Below, one piece after another: positions 10,401 to 20,967 of a stretch of 64,000 bases of DNA. The notes below the pieces were generated by a model that had not been told where the DNA came from, made no database searches, and saw nothing but the letters and a program-made list of their open reading frames with translations. A program made the position numbers and the translations under genes. The stretch spans positions 62,001 through 126,000 of the forward strand of contig NZ_LPWE01000012.1 of the NCBI RefSeq assembly GCF_001723355.1, given 5' to 3'. How positions within the stretch are numbered: position 1 is the first letter of the stretch; each line of letters opens with the position of its first letter. Origin of the DNA: Methyloceanibacter stevinii. Its GTDB lineage: Bacteria; Pseudomonadota; Alphaproteobacteria; Rhizobiales; Methyloligellaceae.

Positions 10401-11133
10401 ATGGACACACCGTCTGCCGCGAAGTCGCGCTACAGGCGCGTACTCGTCAAACTCTCCGGGGAAGCTCTCGCCGGCGATAAGGGCTTCGGAATCGACCTCG
10501 ATGTCATCGATCCGATCGCGAAGGACATCGCCGCCGCAGCGGCGATCGGCGTCGAGATCTGCGTCGTCGTCGGCGGCGGCAATATCTTCCGCGGCATGAT
10601 GGCAGCCGAGGGCGGCATCGACCGCGCCCGCGCCGATTACATGGGCATGTTGGCGACAGTCATGAACGCGCTCGCGCTTCAGACGGCCATCGAACGGGCA
10701 GGGCAGACGGCCCGCGTCCTTTCCGCGATCCCGATGCCGACAGTCTGCGAGCCGTATATCCGGGACAAAGCGCTCGACCACCTTGCCAAGGGACGCGTCC
10801 TGGTGTTCGCCGGCGGGACCGGCAATCCATTCTTCACGACCGATACGGCCGCCGCTTTGCGGGCCGCCGAGATGGAATGCGAGGCGCTGTACAAGCACGC
10901 AGGTCGACGGAGTCTATTCCGCCGACCCAAAGAAGGTGCCGGATGCAAAGCGTTATGACCGGCTGAGCTATGCTGATGTCCTCAAGCAGGATCTGAGGAT
11001 CATGGACGGGGCCGCAATCGCCCTTGCCCGCGACAACCGGATTCCGATAATTGTGTTCTCGATCAAGAACCAAGGCAGCTTGGCTCTTGAACTCCAAGGG
11101 CAAGGGGCCTCGACGACCATCGACGGCGGTTAA
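10401..11133 (+). pseudogene. pyrH: UMP kinase, interrupted by one frameshift (probably sequence error)
   Basis: Amino-acid-kinase-fold enzyme converting UMP to UDP. The first frame (ATG 10401) runs through [27 protein letters not shown] and [15 protein letters not shown], then loses homology after EALYK. The frame one base later resumes [20 protein letters not shown] and continues to [19 protein letters not shown] and the stop at 11131. The break lies at about 10894-10898 (net one extra or two missing bases; the expected junction is K-A-T-Q-V-D). UMP kinase is essential in bacteria and both flanks are perfectly conserved, so I regard the gene as intact in the organism. It precedes frr, the normal order. 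Confidence 0.9.
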
Positions 11134-11217
11134 GCCGTCCCACACATTCGGAAACGCCAACACAACGCGCCAAAGCCGGCTCGGAACGCCGGAACGATGG
11201 CTGCTAGGGAAGACAAG

Positions 11218-11775
11218 ATGTCCGACTTTGACTTGGATGAAATCGAACGGAGAATGCGCGGCGCGCTGAGCTCTCTAAAACACGAGTTCAGCGGGCTGCG
11301 CACCGGCCGCGCCAGCGCCAGCCTGTTGGATCCGGTGATGGTGTCCGCCTATGGAAACCCGATGCCGCTGAACCAGGTGGCGACCGTCAACGTTCCTGAA
11401 GCACGGATGATCACCGTGCAGGTCTGGGACAAGGGACAGGTACCAGCGGTTGAAAAAGCCATCCGCGAATCCGATTTGGGATTGAACCCGGTTGTCGAAG
11501 GCCAGCTCTTGCGCCTGCCGATCCCCGAGCTCAACGAGGAGCGGCGGCAGGAACTGGCGAAGGTCGCTCACAAATATGCGGAGCAAGGACGGATTGCCGT
11601 GCGCAACGTGCGCCGGGACGGCATGGAGCATTTGAAGAAGGCCGAGAAGGACGGCGACATGGGCAAGGACGAACACCATGCGCTGGCCAACAAGGTTCAG
11701 GATTTGACCGACAAGGTCATCAAGGAGATCGACGAGTCGCTCGCCACGAAGGAAGCGGAGATCATGCAGGTCTGA
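11218..11775 (+). CDS. frr: ribosome recycling factor
   Basis: 185-residue RRF, exactly the usual length, which with EF-G splits post-termination ribosomes. Motifs are [35 protein letters not shown] and [18 protein letters not shown]. Start ATG 11218 is preferred over ATG 11197 because AGGGAAG lies at the correct distance before it and the length then matches the family. It sits between pyrH and uppS in the conserved translation/isoprenoid string. Confidence 0.96.
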   Translation: MSDFDLDEIERRMRGALSSLKHEFSGLRTGRASASLLDPVMVSAYGNPMPLNQVATVNVPEARMITVQVWDKGQVPAVEKAIRESDLGLNPVVEGQLLRLPIPELNEERRQELAKVAHKYAEQGRIAVRNVRRDGMEHLKKAEKDGDMGKDEHHALANKVQDLTDKVIKEIDESLATKEAEIMQV

Positions 11776-11824
11776 CCAGGACCCGCATGCGGACGCTCGG
11801 TGGCCGGTTTCGGAGAAGCACGCA

Positions 11825-12576
<752 letters not shown>

Positions 12577-12580
<4 letters not shown>

Positions 12581-13446
12581 CGTCACCGTCGCCTTCCGAA
12601 GACAACTCCTCGCAGTCTCAGCGCAAACCGTTGCCGGAACTGTGGCGCCGGATCGGTTCCGCCGTGTTCCTGGCAGCACTGACGCTCGCCGCGCTCGTCC
12701 TCAGCCCCTGGACCTTCCTCGTCCTCGTCATCGCCTCGGCCATGGTCCTGACCTGGGAGTGGGGCTCGGCAACGCGGGCGACAGGCGGCGACGCCACCTC
12801 GATCATCCATATCGCTTGCGCAACCGCCGTCGTCATTTTTGTTGCGGTCCATAAGTACGAGTACGCAGCGATCATCTTTGCCGCCGCGATGGTGACGCTC
12901 CTCGTTTCCGGCTACCAGAAGAAGACGCCGAAGGAAGCGAAACTCGACGCGGGCGGCCTGGCCTATGTCGTGCTGCCCGCCGCCGCGCTTATTTGGCTGC
13001 GCAGCGACCCGAACCACGGGCTGACAGCCATCCTGTTTGTTCTCGTTGTCAGCTGGACCACGGACACGGCGTCGTATGTCGGTGGCCGGACATTCGGCGG
13101 CCCGAAATTCGCCCCGACGATCTCGCCGAAGAAAACCTGGAGCGGCTTCGTCATCGGCACCGCGACACCCATGCTGGTGGGCGTGCTCTTCGCGTACTAT
13201 CTCGGCAACAGCTCGCCGGTGGCTCTGGCGCTGGTGGCATTAGTGCTTGCCTTCGCCTGCCAGATGGGTGACTTGCTTGAGAGCGCCGTGAAACGGAGCC
13301 TGGGCATCAAGGATATGAGCCAGCTTATTCCGGGCCATGGCGGCTTCTTCGACCGGATCGACAGCCTACTGATGGCGGCGGTCGTGGCCGCGTTGATCGC
13401 CCTGCGGAACCCTGAATTTCCGGCCGCCGGGCTCTTGATATGGTGA
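12577..13446 (+). CDS. cdsA: phosphatidate cytidylyltransferase
   Basis: 289-residue membrane enzyme making CDP-diacylglycerol from phosphatidate and CTP. It has about eight hydrophobic segments. The signature is near the C-terminus: DLLESAVKRSLGIKDMS followed by LIPGHGGFFDRIDSL, the CDP-DAG synthase consensus. GTG 12577 overlapping the uppS stop is the natural start; the open frame upstream lies inside uppS and is not coding. Followed directly by dxr. Confidence 0.95.
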
Positions 13447-13525
13447 GGCGCGTACCCTGTTTCCCGTAAGAGAAAACGCCGACTCCGAGCCCCGTTCGAG
13501 CGCCAAGCAACCGAAGAGGATCAGC

Positions 13526-14692
13526 GTGCTCGGCGCCACCGGATCGATCGGCGAAAGCACGCTCGATCTCGTCGGGCGCAATCCCGACGACTACGAAGTC
13601 ATCGCGCTGACCGGCAACAAGAACATCGCACGGCTCGCCGAACTTGCCGTGCAGCATGGCGCGAAGCTGGCCGTGACGGCGGATGCGGGAAGCTACAAGG
13701 ACCTCCTGCTAGCGCTGGCGGGTACGGGCATCGAAGTGGCGGCCGGCCCGAAGGCTCTCTTGGATGCCGCGTCCCGTCCCGCGGATTGGATCATGGCCGC
13801 CATCGTCGGCGTCGCGGGACTCAGACCCACCTTGCGCGCCGTGAAGCAGGGAACGGCCGTCGCGCTCGCCAACAAGGAATGTCTCGTCTCCGGCGGGGAG
13901 ATCTTCATGCGCGAGGTCGCCCGGCACGGCGCAACCCTGCTGCCCGTGGACTCCGAACACTCGGCTGCCCGCCAGGCCATGACCGGCACCGAACCCGACA
14001 AGATCGAGTCCGTCTGCCTCACGGCATCGGGCGGTCCCTTCCGGACCTGGAGTGTCGAGCAAATGGCGGAGGCCGGCCCCGAACAGGCCCTGAAACATCC
14101 GAACTGGTCGATGGGCGCGAAAGTCACGATCGATTCCGCGTCCCTCATGAACAAGGGGCTGGAGCTCATCGAGGCGCATCATCTCTTCGCGCTGCCGCCC
14201 GAGAAGCTGTGCGTGCTGGTGCATCCCCAATCCATCGTGCACTGCCTTGTGCAAATGACCGATGGGGCGGTGCTGGCTCAACTGAGCTGCCCGGATATGC
14301 GCACGCCGATTGCCTACAGCCTGGCCTGGCCGGAGCGCATGCATGTGCCCAATGAGCGCATCGATCTCGCCACGCTCGGCTCCCTGACCTTCGAAGCGCC
14401 GGACCCCGAACGATTCCCGGCCCTGCGTCTGGCCAAAGAGGTTCTGGACACCGGCGGCGGCGCCGGCGCCGTTCTGAACGCGGCCAACGAAGTCGCCGTT
14501 GCGGCGTTCCTCGAGAAGCGGCTAGGGTTCCTCGGAATCGCGGGGCTGGTGGAGACCACGCTGGTCGACTGTGCCGACCTGATCGCTCTCACCGCGGAAA
14601 CCGCCGAGGATGTCTACGAGATCGACGAAGAAGCGCGCCGCCGGGCGAGGGATCGGCTGCCCCGTTGGCCGGGGGCAGACGCGGCGAACTAG
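13526..14692 (+). CDS. dxr: 1-deoxy-D-xylulose 5-phosphate reductoisomerase (start uncertain)
   Basis: NADPH-dependent MEP-pathway enzyme. The Rossmann motif LGATGSIGESTLDLV opens the protein. KECLVSGGEIF, LPVDSEHSA with its metal-binding acidic residues, LTASGGPFR, SMGAKVTIDSASLMNKGLELIEAHHLF and HPQSIVH follow. GTG 13526 is the first standard start in frame but lies inside beta-strand 1: the expected KRISVLG begins at 13514. Upstream in frame there is no ATG, GTG or TTG back to a stop at 13436. An ATG at 13440 overlapping the cdsA stop reads MVRRVPCFP in another frame, so a frameshift near 13465-13470 may have detached the real N-terminus. Confidence 0.92.
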   Translation: MLGATGSIGESTLDLVGRNPDDYEVIALTGNKNIARLAELAVQHGAKLAVTADAGSYKDLLLALAGTGIEVAAGPKALLDAASRPADWIMAAIVGVAGLRPTLRAVKQGTAVALANKECLVSGGEIFMREVARHGATLLPVDSEHSAARQAMTGTEPDKIESVCLTASGGPFRTWSVEQMAEAGPEQALKHPNWSMGAKVTIDSASLMNKGLELIEAHHLFALPPEKLCVLVHPQSIVHCLVQMTDGAVLAQLSCPDMRTPIAYSLAWPERMHVPNERIDLATLGSLTFEAPDPERFPALRLAKEVLDTGGGAGAVLNAANEVAVAAFLEKRLGFLGIAGLVETTLVDCADLIALTAETAEDVYEIDEEARRRARDRLPRWPGADAAN

Positions 14693-14796
14693 AAACACAG
14701 CGCACCGGGCCGGTACCGGCATGCCGGGATGTGCCAAAATAGGCCTGCGCCGACAAACTGACTAAGAAGGGCCCAATTCTCTAGGTAACCGGACTT

Positions 14797-15939
14797 ATGG
14801 ACATATTCACTTCGCTCGCCGGTTTCGGCGGCAACTTTCTCAGCTATCTCATCCCGTTCCTGTTCGTTCTGACCGTCGTGGTCTTCGTCCACGAGATGGG
14901 GCACTTCCTCGTGGCTCGCTGGTGCGGCGTGGGAATCAAGGCGTTTTCCATTGGCTTCGGCCCCGAGATTTTCGGGTTCAACGACAAATACGGCACCCGC
15001 TGGCGCGTTGCCTGGATCCCGCTTGGCGGCTACGTGAAATTCATCGACGACGAGAATGCCGCAAGCGCCGGACAGAAGTCCCTCGAGTCGCTACCTGAAG
15101 CCGACCGCGAGAAGACTTTCCAGGGAAAGACCCTCGGTCAGCGCGCCGCCATCGTCGCCGCAGGCCCGATCGCGAACTTCATCTTCGCGATTCTGATTTT
15201 CACGACCATTTTCAGCATTTTCGGCGAACGCATCACCGCCCCGAAAGTGGACGCGATCAACCCGGACAGCGCCGCGGAGCGGGCCGGTTTCCAGCCCGGC
15301 GACCTCATCACGAGCATCGACGGGACGAAAATCACGAACTTTTCCGATATGCAGCGGATCGTCGCCACCAGCCCCGACCGGGAGCTCCATTTCGAGGTCG
15401 ACCGGGACGGCAAAACCGTGGACCTGACGGCAGTTCCGGAGCGGAAGGAAATCACCGACCGCTTTGGAAACACGTTCAAAATTGGGCTGTTGGGAATTCA
15501 ACGCAGTGCCTCGCCGGACGACTGGACGCTGAAGCGCCATGATCCCGCCACGGCCTTCGTGATGGGCGTCAAGGAATGCTACTTTGTCGTGTCCCGCTCC
15601 CTCGGGTACCTCTATGACGTGATCAAGGGCCGTGAAGATGCCGATCAACTCGGCGGTCCGCTGAGAATTGCTCAAGTATCCGGGCAGGTTGCGACCGCAG
15701 GCTTTCTTGCGCTCCTCAACCTCGCTGCCATCATCTCGGTCAGTATTGGGCTCATCAATCTGTTCCCAATACCTATGCTCGATGGTGGCCATCTGCTGTT
15801 TTACGGAATCGAAGCCGTGAGGGGTAAACCGTTAAGCGAAACCACACAGGAAATCGGTTTTCGCATTGGCCTTGCGTTCGTCCTCATGCTAATGATCTTT
15901 GCGACCTGGAACGATCTGATTCATTTGAAGTTTCTGTGA
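14797..15939 (+). CDS. rseP: RIP metalloprotease RseP (site-2 protease)
   Basis: 380-residue intramembrane zinc protease that cleaves anti-sigma factors and signal-peptide remnants. The active-site HEMGH is at residues 32-36 within the first transmembrane helix; a PDZ domain (GFQPGDLITSIDGTKI, about residues 163-178) lies in the periplasm. The second zinc-site motif NLFPIPMLDGGHLLFY is near residue 320. About four membrane helices are visible. It lies between dxr and bamA, the conserved envelope-biogenesis order. Confidence 0.95.
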   Translation: MDIFTSLAGFGGNFLSYLIPFLFVLTVVVFVHEMGHFLVARWCGVGIKAFSIGFGPEIFGFNDKYGTRWRVAWIPLGGYVKFIDDENAASAGQKSLESLPEADREKTFQGKTLGQRAAIVAAGPIANFIFAILIFTTIFSIFGERITAPKVDAINPDSAAERAGFQPGDLITSIDGTKITNFSDMQRIVATSPDRELHFEVDRDGKTVDLTAVPERKEITDRFGNTFKIGLLGIQRSASPDDWTLKRHDPATAFVMGVKECYFVVSRSLGYLYDVIKGREDADQLGGPLRIAQVSGQVATAGFLALLNLAAIISVSIGLINLFPIPMLDGGHLLFYGIEAVRGKPLSETTQEIGFRIGLAFVLMLMIFATWNDLIHLKFL

Positions 15940-16040
15940 TGGTGGGATTGACGGGCAGGGGACGAAAATAACCGCTCAAATTCACCTGAAAAGAGACAGA
16001 ACGTATCTAAAATCGGCCACAAACAGATGGCCAGCTTGGT

Positions 16041-16061
16041 CCATAGGCCCATAGCCTATGG
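16041..16061 (+). promoter_or_regulatory. perfect stem-loop upstream of bamA
   Basis: CCATAGGC (16041-16048), loop CCATA, GCCTATGG (16054-16061): a perfect 8-bp inverted repeat ending 32 bases before the bamA ATG. It is followed by GGGGTTTGGG, not a T-run, so it is not a canonical terminator. It could be an mRNA leader hairpin or protein-binding site; function unknown. Confidence 0.4.
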
Positions 16062-16093
16062 GGGGTTTGGGTTAACGGGGGATTACACCAGAA

Positions 16094-18502
16094 ATGGTGC
16101 GGTGGACGTTGGAAAGAGGGCTCGCAGCAGTCCTCCTGGTGTTGTGTAGCGTCCCGCTCTCGCTGGGTATCAGCGCGGGCTTTGGCGATCTCACTGCCCT
16201 TGCCCAAAATGCCACCATCAGCTCCGTCGTCGTCCAAGGTAATCAGCGCGTCGAAGCCGAAACGATCCGCTCCTACCTCACGTTTTCCGCTGGCGACCCC
16301 TACGACCCCGGCGAGATCAATCAATCCCTGAAGACCCTTTTCGCGACCGGCCTTTTCAAGGATGTCCGCATTCGGCGCCAATACTCCACGGTCGTCGTGG
16401 TCGTGGTAGAGAATCCCGTCGTTGCGCGCGTGCGGTTCGAAGGCAACAAGGACGTCGAAAGCGACACGCTGAGCTCCGAAGTTCAGGTCAAGCCGCGGTC
16501 CGTCTATACCCAAGCCCGCGTTCAGGCCGACGAGCAGCGAATCCGCGATGTACTTGCCCGCCAGGGCCATTACGACGCGCAAGTCAGCGCCCAGGTCATT
16601 CCGCTCGGCGGCAACCGTGTGGAAGTCGTCTATCAGATCGGCGAGGGCGTTAAGACCAAGGTCAAAGCGATCAAGTTTGTGGGCAACGAGGCGTTCAGCG
16701 CCTCCCAGCTGCGCTTCGTGGTTTCGACGAAACGGACAAGCTGGCTGAGCTTTCTGAAGAACGACAACATCTACGATCCGGACCGGCTCGCTCTGGACCG
16801 CGAATTGCTGCGCCAGTTCTATTTGAAGAACGGTACGCGGATGTACGCATCCTCTCCTCGACGCCGATATGTTGCCGGGCGAGGGCGGCGGCGGTTGCTG
16901 AACCGGAACGAGGGCGGCTTCGTAATCACGTTCGAGATCTACGAAGGACCGCGCTACGACTTCGGATATATCGATATCGAGAGTGCCTTGCCGTCGTTGG
17001 ATGTGAACGCGCTCAGTGGCGCTCTCCTGACGAGGCCCAGCAAACGCTACAACGTCGAAAAGGTCGAGAAGACCGTCGAAGCCCTGACCGTCAAGGTGTC
17101 AGAACAAGGCTACGCCTTCGGTCAGGTCCGGCCCCGTTTCGATCGCGATCCGACAACTCAAACGATCAACATCACCTACGTGATCGACGAAGGTCCGCGG
17201 GTCTACATCGAGCGGATCAACATCGTCGGCAATTACCGAACCGAAGATCAGGTCATTCGCCGGCAGTTTCGTCTGGCAGAAGGCGACGCCTATAACCGTC
17301 TGCTGATCGAGGCTGCCCGAAAGCGCTTGCGCTCGCTCGGCTTCTTCAAAACGGTCGACATTCAGACATCACCTGGCAGTGCACCGGATCGCGTCGTCAT
17401 CGATGTCGTCGTCGTCGAACAGCCGACGGGCGAATTCTCGTTCGGTGTCGGTTACTCCACGACGGAAGGCGTCATCGGCGACGTGAGCGTCACCGAGAGA
17501 AACCTGATGGGCCGCGGTCAGTATGTCCGTTTGGGTCTGTCGGGCAGCCTTGAACGTTTCCAGGTGGACTTCAGCTTCACCGAGCCGGCCTTCCTCGGCC
17601 GGAACATCGCCGCCGGTTTCGACCTCTTTCACAAAGAAGTCGACCTGACCAACGTCGCCTCGTTCAAGCAGCGCGATACGGGTGGAAACTTGCGTATCGG
17701 TTTCCCGGTCGCGAACAACACCCAGCTTGGCCTGCGCTACCGGCTGCAGCGCGAAGAAATCTACGACGCCACGCGGGACGCCTCGCTTGCGATCAAGCAG
17801 GCTGCTGACGAAGGCGCCGTCCTCGTCTCGAGCCTTGGCTATACGCTGGCCTACGACACTCGGAACCTGCCGCAGTCGCCGACCAGCGGTATCTTCGCCT
17901 CGATCTCGCAAGACTTCGCGGGCGTCGGCGGCGATGTGCAGTACAACCGCTTCATCCTCGACACCCGGGGCTACTACCCAATCACCAACAAGATCACGCT
18001 CGTGGGACGCGTCCAGGGCGGTGTCATCGAACCCTGGGGCGGCGAGGATTTGCGTCTGACCGACCTGTTCTTCAAGGGCGGCGAGACGATCCGCGGCTTC
18101 GACCGCGCCGGTTATGGCCCGCGTGACGCCTGTCGCGACCCGACAACCGGAAAGCGCGTCCCGGACTGCAGCCAGGACTCCCTGGGCGGCAAGTATTTCT
18201 GGGCCACGACGGCCGAAGTACGCTTCCCGCTGCCTCTTATTCCGGAGAACCTCGGCATGCAGGGCGCAGTGTTCGTCGATGCGGGCTCTCTCTGGGGTCC
18301 GGGTGAGGCGGCCATCCAGGCGGTCGATATCGACGAAGGCAGCTACATCGAGGACACCGCGGACATCCGCCTCTCGACCGGTGTCAGCCTGATCTGGCAG
18401 TCTCCGCTCGGTCCGCTCCGCGCCGATCTTGCCGAGGCCCTGTTGAAGGCCGACTTCGACAGGACCGAGCTGTTCCGCTTCGGCGCCTCAACCGCTTTCT
18501 AA
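16094..18502 (+). CDS. bamA: outer membrane protein assembly factor BamA (three 1-base gaps in POTRA region)
   Basis: 802-residue Omp85 protein that inserts beta-barrels in the outer membrane. A signal peptide (about residues 1-38) precedes five POTRA repeats (for example SSVVVQGNQRVEAETIRSYL, VKAIKFVGNEAFSASQL and IERINIVGNYRTEDQVIRR) and a C-terminal barrel with the GGETIRGFDRAGYGPRD segment and terminal Phe. Residues about 247-270 are aberrant. The expected YADVRILSS, DADMLPGEGGGG and LLNRNEGG are found in three successive frames, so one base is missing at each of about 16833, 16859 and 16894; the total of three restores the frame. The gene is essential and probably intact in the organism. 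Confidence 0.94.
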   Translation: MVRWTLERGLAAVLLVLCSVPLSLGISAGFGDLTALAQNATISSVVVQGNQRVEAETIRSYLTFSAGDPYDPGEINQSLKTLFATGLFKDVRIRRQYSTVVVVVVENPVVARVRFEGNKDVESDTLSSEVQVKPRSVYTQARVQADEQRIRDVLARQGHYDAQVSAQVIPLGGNRVEVVYQIGEGVKTKVKAIKFVGNEAFSASQLRFVVSTKRTSWLSFLKNDNIYDPDRLALDRELLRQFYLKNGTRMYASSPRRRYVAGRGRRRLLNRNEGGFVITFEIYEGPRYDFGYIDIESALPSLDVNALSGALLTRPSKRYNVEKVEKTVEALTVKVSEQGYAFGQVRPRFDRDPTTQTINITYVIDEGPRVYIERINIVGNYRTEDQVIRRQFRLAEGDAYNRLLIEAARKRLRSLGFFKTVDIQTSPGSAPDRVVIDVVVVEQPTGEFSFGVGYSTTEGVIGDVSVTERNLMGRGQYVRLGLSGSLERFQVDFSFTEPAFLGRNIAAGFDLFHKEVDLTNVASFKQRDTGGNLRIGFPVANNTQLGLRYRLQREEIYDATRDASLAIKQAADEGAVLVSSLGYTLAYDTRNLPQSPTSGIFASISQDFAGVGGDVQYNRFILDTRGYYPITNKITLVGRVQGGVIEPWGGEDLRLTDLFFKGGETIRGFDRAGYGPRDACRDPTTGKRVPDCSQDSLGGKYFWATTAEVRFPLPLIPENLGMQGAVFVDAGSLWGPGEAAIQAVDIDEGSYIEDTADIRLSTGVSLIWQSPLGPLRADLAEALLKADFDRTELFRFGASTAF

Positions 18503-18573
18503 AGGTTGCTGCCGTGGGACGACGCGGCGTCCCATCGTCGCGAGCGCTTGAGCGCGGCTCGTAAGGAGGCCCA

Positions 18574-19645
18574 ATGGAACATCCGGGATTTTTCAAACGC
18601 GCCGGTCCGTTCACTTTGGGTCTCGTTGCTGAGACTGTCGGGGCAGAACTCGCACCTGACGCTAACCCCAACCTTGAGATCGTCGACGTCCTGCCGCTCG
18701 AGATGCGGGTGAGGGGCACTTGTCCTTCGTAGACAATCCCAAATATCTACCCGCGCTGGAGACGACGAAGGCGTCCGCATGCATTGTCGCGCCGAAATTC
18801 GTCCGCAAGGTGCCTTCCGGCACCGCTGCTCTCAGGATGCGCGAACCCTATCGTGCTTCGCCAAAGCAATCGCCTTGTTCTATCCGGAATCGGTTCGTCC
18901 GAAGACGGCCGGACCGGGCAGGGAGGGGGATTCGGCCCCCGGCGTCCATCCGTCCGCGGTCCTAGAGCCCGACGTGATCGTCGAGCCAGGCGCCGTCATA
19001 GGGCCCGAAGCTCATATCGGACGGGGTACCACGATTGCCGCCGGCGCCGTCATCGGCTACCGGGTCCATATCGGCCGGAACAGTTATATCGGGCCCAACG
19101 CCGTCGTGACCCATGCCCTTATCGGAAACAACGTCGTCATCCATTCCAGCGTCGCGATCGGCCAGGACGGATTCGGCTTTGCGATGGGGCAGGAGGGCCA
19201 TATGAAGGTGCCTCAGATCGGGCGCGTCGTGATTCAGGACGATGTGGAGATCGGGGCCAATTCGACCGTCGATCGCGGGGCCCTTCGGGATACGATTATC
19301 GGAGAAGGCACTAAAATTGATAATCTCGTCCAAATCGGGCACAACGTCATCGTCGGCCGGCATTGCATTATTGTGTCGCAAACGGGTATTTCGGGCAGTT
19401 CCGAACTCGGCGATTTCGTGGCTCTGGGCGGGCAGGTCGGCGTAGTTGGCCACCTGAAGATCGGTGCTGGAGCGCAGATCGCTGGGAGCAGCAACGTACG
19501 GGGCGACGTCCCGGCCGGAGCACGCTGGGGCGGCACACCGGCCAAACCTGTCCGGCTGTGGTTCCGGGAGCTGACACTTTTGCGGCAGCTTGCCGAACGT
19601 AAGGATGTAAAGATTGACCAAGAAGAAGGCGGGGACGGCGAGTAG
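18574..19645 (+). pseudogene. lpxD: UDP-3-O-acylglucosamine N-acyltransferase, two 1-base gaps (probably sequence error)
   Basis: Lipid A pathway acyltransferase adding the second 3-hydroxyacyl chain. ATG 18574 (after AAGGAGG) reads MEHPGFFKRAGPFTLGLVAE and on to VLPLE, then must slip one base near 18701 to give [20 protein letters not shown]. After REPYRA a second slip near 18856 gives [15 protein letters not shown] and the long left-handed beta-helix of hexapeptide repeats, including [23 protein letters not shown] and [12 protein letters not shown]. Catalytic His is in QIGHN. Both breaks are explained by one missing base each. The gene lies in the bamA-lpxD-fabZ-lpxA-lpxI string and is required for lipid A, so loss is unlikely. 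Confidence 0.9.
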
Positions 19646-19673
19646 CCAGCCCGCATCGAAGGAGCCGGTCCGA

Positions 19674-20153
19674 ATGAACGAGAGCGGAGAAATTCAGAGG
19701 CCTGATCGGGTAGAAGCCGCCGATATCATGAAGCTTCTGCCCCATCGGTACCCCTTCCTGCTTGTCGACCGCATTGTCGACATGGATGGGGATCGCTCTG
19801 CGACCGGCATCAAGAACGTGACGGCCAACGAGCCCTATTTCCAAGGGCACTTTCCCGGCAACCCGGTTATGCCCGGCGTTCTTCTGATTGAAGGCATGGC
19901 CCAGACGGCCGGCGCTCTGTGCATGCGATTCCTCGACGAGTTCGAGGAGCCGCCGCTCGTGTATTTCATGGCCATCGACAAGGCGCGTTTTCGCCGCCCG
20001 GTGATCCCCGGGGACACCGTCCACTACCACGTGGAGAAGATGCGCAGCCGCGGCAAAGTCTGGCGCTTCAAGGCGCGTGCCCTGGTCGACGGCAACCTCG
20101 TGGCCGAGGCGGAAGTCAGTGCAGTGATCGTCGATACGATCGAGGCAGAGTAA
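19674..20153 (+). CDS. fabZ: 3-hydroxyacyl-ACP dehydratase FabZ
   Basis: 159-residue hot-dog-fold dehydratase of fatty acid synthesis. Catalytic His is in [20 protein letters not shown] and the catalytic Glu follows in the same helix. [14 protein letters not shown] at the N-terminus is diagnostic. ATG 19674 is preceded by AAGGAG at good spacing; the frame is also open from a TTG at 19614 that overlaps lpxD by 32 bases, so a longer form is possible. It shares 3-hydroxyacyl-ACP substrates with the adjacent lpxD and lpxA. Confidence 0.95.
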   Translation: MNESGEIQRPDRVEAADIMKLLPHRYPFLLVDRIVDMDGDRSATGIKNVTANEPYFQGHFPGNPVMPGVLLIEGMAQTAGALCMRFLDEFEEPPLVYFMAIDKARFRRPVIPGDTVHYHVEKMRSRGKVWRFKARALVDGNLVAEAEVSAVIVDTIEAE

Positions 20154-20160
20154 ACGTTCC

Positions 20161-20967
20161 ATGTCCAATATTCATGCGACCGCGCAGGTCGATCCGGGTG
20201 CCAAGCTCGGGTCGAATGTCGAGATCGGGCCGTTTTGCGTGGTCGGCCCCAATGTCGAGATCGGCGACGATGTCGTCATTCGCGCCAACGCCGTGATCGA
20301 AGGGCGGACCACCATCGGGGCAGGGTGCAAGATCTTTCCGTTCGTTTCGGTCGGGCTTGAACCGCAGGACATCAAATACAAGGACGATCCGAGCACGGTT
20401 ACGATCGGCGAGAACACGGTTCTGCGCGAACATGTGACCGTACACAGAGGAACGTCCACGGGGCATATGGCGACCCGTGTCGGTTCGAACTGCTTTCTGA
20501 TGATCGCGGCGCACGTGGCGCATGACTGCCAGATTGGAGACAATGTCACCCTCGTGAACAACGTGGCGCTCGGAGGCCATGTCTCCGTCGGCGACGGTGC
20601 AATCATCGGCGGGCTTTCGGCCGTTCACCAGTTCGTCCGTATCGGCGCCTATTCATTCGTCGGCGGCATGTCGGGCGTGGCCGCGGATTTGATCCCCTAC
20701 GGCATGGCCCTGGGCAACCGGGCCAACCTCAACGGCCTGAACATCGTCGGCCTCAAACGCCGCGGTTTCCCGCGCGAACAGATCCATGAGGTGCGCAAGG
20801 CCTATCGCATGCTATTCTCGAGCGAAGGCACCATGAAAGAGCAGCTCGAAGACGTCGAAGCGATGTTTTCCACGAACGAACTCGCGCGTCAGATCATCGA
20901 CTTCATCAAGAGCGATACGGATCGCCAATTCTGCATTCCCAGCAATGTCGCATCGCCGAGCCGCTGA
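20161..20967 (+). CDS. lpxA: UDP-N-acetylglucosamine O-acyltransferase
   Basis: 268-residue first enzyme of lipid A synthesis. The N-terminal two thirds are hexapeptide repeats forming a left-handed beta-helix. MIAAHVAHDCQIGDNV carries the catalytic His; HQFVRIGAYSFVGG and GNRANLNGLNIVGLKRR are LpxA-specific. The C-terminal ~70 residues are the helical acyl-carrier-protein-binding domain. ATG 20161 lies 7 bases after fabZ; its 3' end overlaps lpxI by 23 bases. Confidence 0.96.
   Translation: MSNIHATAQVDPGAKLGSNVEIGPFCVVGPNVEIGDDVVIRANAVIEGRTTIGAGCKIFPFVSVGLEPQDIKYKDDPSTVTIGENTVLREHVTVHRGTSTGHMATRVGSNCFLMIAAHVAHDCQIGDNVTLVNNVALGGHVSVGDGAIIGGLSAVHQFVRIGAYSFVGGMSGVAADLIPYGMALGNRANLNGLNIVGLKRRGFPREQIHEVRKAYRMLFSSEGTMKEQLEDVEAMFSTNELARQIIDFIKSDTDRQFCIPSNVASPSR

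Noticed and set aside
10891-10905. Programmed ribosomal frameshift in pyrH
   Set aside because: No slippery heptamer or downstream structure is evident, and similar breaks occur in many unrelated genes of the window, so sequence error is more likely.
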